This document shows positions 52,369-52,398 of a DNA stretch of 52,398 nucleotides, one piece after another (position 1 is the first letter of the stretch; every line of letters starts with the position of its first letter). The stretch covers positions 1 through 52,398 of the forward strand of contig SYKE01000059.1 of NCBI GenBank assembly GCA_005798285.1, in the 5' to 3' direction. The notes below the pieces were generated by a model, which did not search any database, had not been told where the DNA came from, and saw only the letters and a list, made by a program, of their open reading frames with translations. This DNA is from Actinomycetota bacterium. GTDB lineage: Bacteria; Armatimonadota; SYMT01. A program made the position numbers and the translations under genes.

Positions 52369-52398
52369 ATGGCCCGCTCATTCCGCCCCTACACGCCC
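52369..52398 (+). CDS. N-terminus of an IS1182-like transposase (partial, cut by window edge)
   Basis: The last ten codons read MARSFRPYTP. From memory, this matches the 'M-x-FRPYxPDQ' start of IS1182-type transposases. The bases before it (taggagcctgtccgtgattt at 52301-52320) look like an IS terminal repeat. The rest is outside the window. Confidence 0.55.
   Translation, partial: MARSFRPYTP

Overview
The window looks like a chromosomal contig of a high-GC, diderm-type bacterium, most probably an Armatimonadota (Armatimonadetes) relative. The strongest hint is the prepilin-like protein at 14830-15654: its N-terminus ([18 protein letters not shown], then [14 protein letters not shown] and CLSNLKQIG) and H-X9-DG C-terminal motif are typical of that phylum. 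Planctomycete-type cytochrome/DUF gene clusters, S8 peptidases with WGD repeat tails and a fused sugar-binding-protein/permease fit the same setting. No tRNA, rRNA or CRISPR array was seen. Both edges fall inside insertion-sequence genes: an ISAzo13-like transposase tail at 1-120 and the first ten codons of an IS1182-like transposase at 52369-52398. The contig therefore probably breaks at repeats.

Layout. 1-1300: IS tail, two REP-like palindromes, a frameshifted small gene and a secreted protein gene with an in-frame stop. 1293-3875: a LolA-like secreted protein and an STN-domain protein. 3947-7275 (minus): an ABC sugar importer whose binding protein is fused to the first permease. 7485-9380: two genes of unknown function. 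9445-12807 (minus): four overlapping genes made of two TIGR04222-like membrane proteins (one with a Cys/Gly-only tail), a DUF692 enzyme and a likely partner protein. 13120-14670: a secreted protein gene broken by a 9-bp duplication. 14830-15654: a prepilin-like protein. 15738-28266 (minus): secreted protein, SDR, thioesterase, alpha/beta hydrolase and a five-gene set of planctomycete-type cytochrome/DUF1549/DUF1553 and DUF1501 genes. 28580-30259: lactate permease. 30367-35041 (minus): a second set of DUF1552, DUF1587-1592-1588-1585 cytochrome and DUF1080 genes. 35186-40781: response regulator, endonuclease/exonuclease/phosphatase protein, GlcF-like Fe-S protein, redoxin-like protein and a secreted unknown. 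40780-46850: a nine-gene type II/IV pilus-like assembly operon. 46858-48264 (minus): a sugar-1-phosphate nucleotidyltransferase. 48438-52179: two paralogous subtilases with WGD hexapeptide tails.

How the genes work together. The five-gene cytochrome/DUF1501 set, the DUF1552/DUF1592 set, DUF1080, the alpha/beta hydrolase and the sugar ABC importer together suggest extracytoplasmic breakdown and uptake of carbohydrates. The lactate permease and GlcF-like subunit point to use of 2-hydroxy acids. The best candidate for a little-described system is the 9445-12807 operon. DUF692 enzymes are iron-dependent enzymes that modify cysteines in ribosomal peptides, and here the enzyme is translationally coupled to a membrane protein ending in a 31-residue tail with six cysteines set in glycine. 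This suggests a membrane-tethered, Cys/Gly-rich peptide that is modified in place. Second in interest are the paired subtilases whose C-termini are long runs of QALWGD or SVLWGD.
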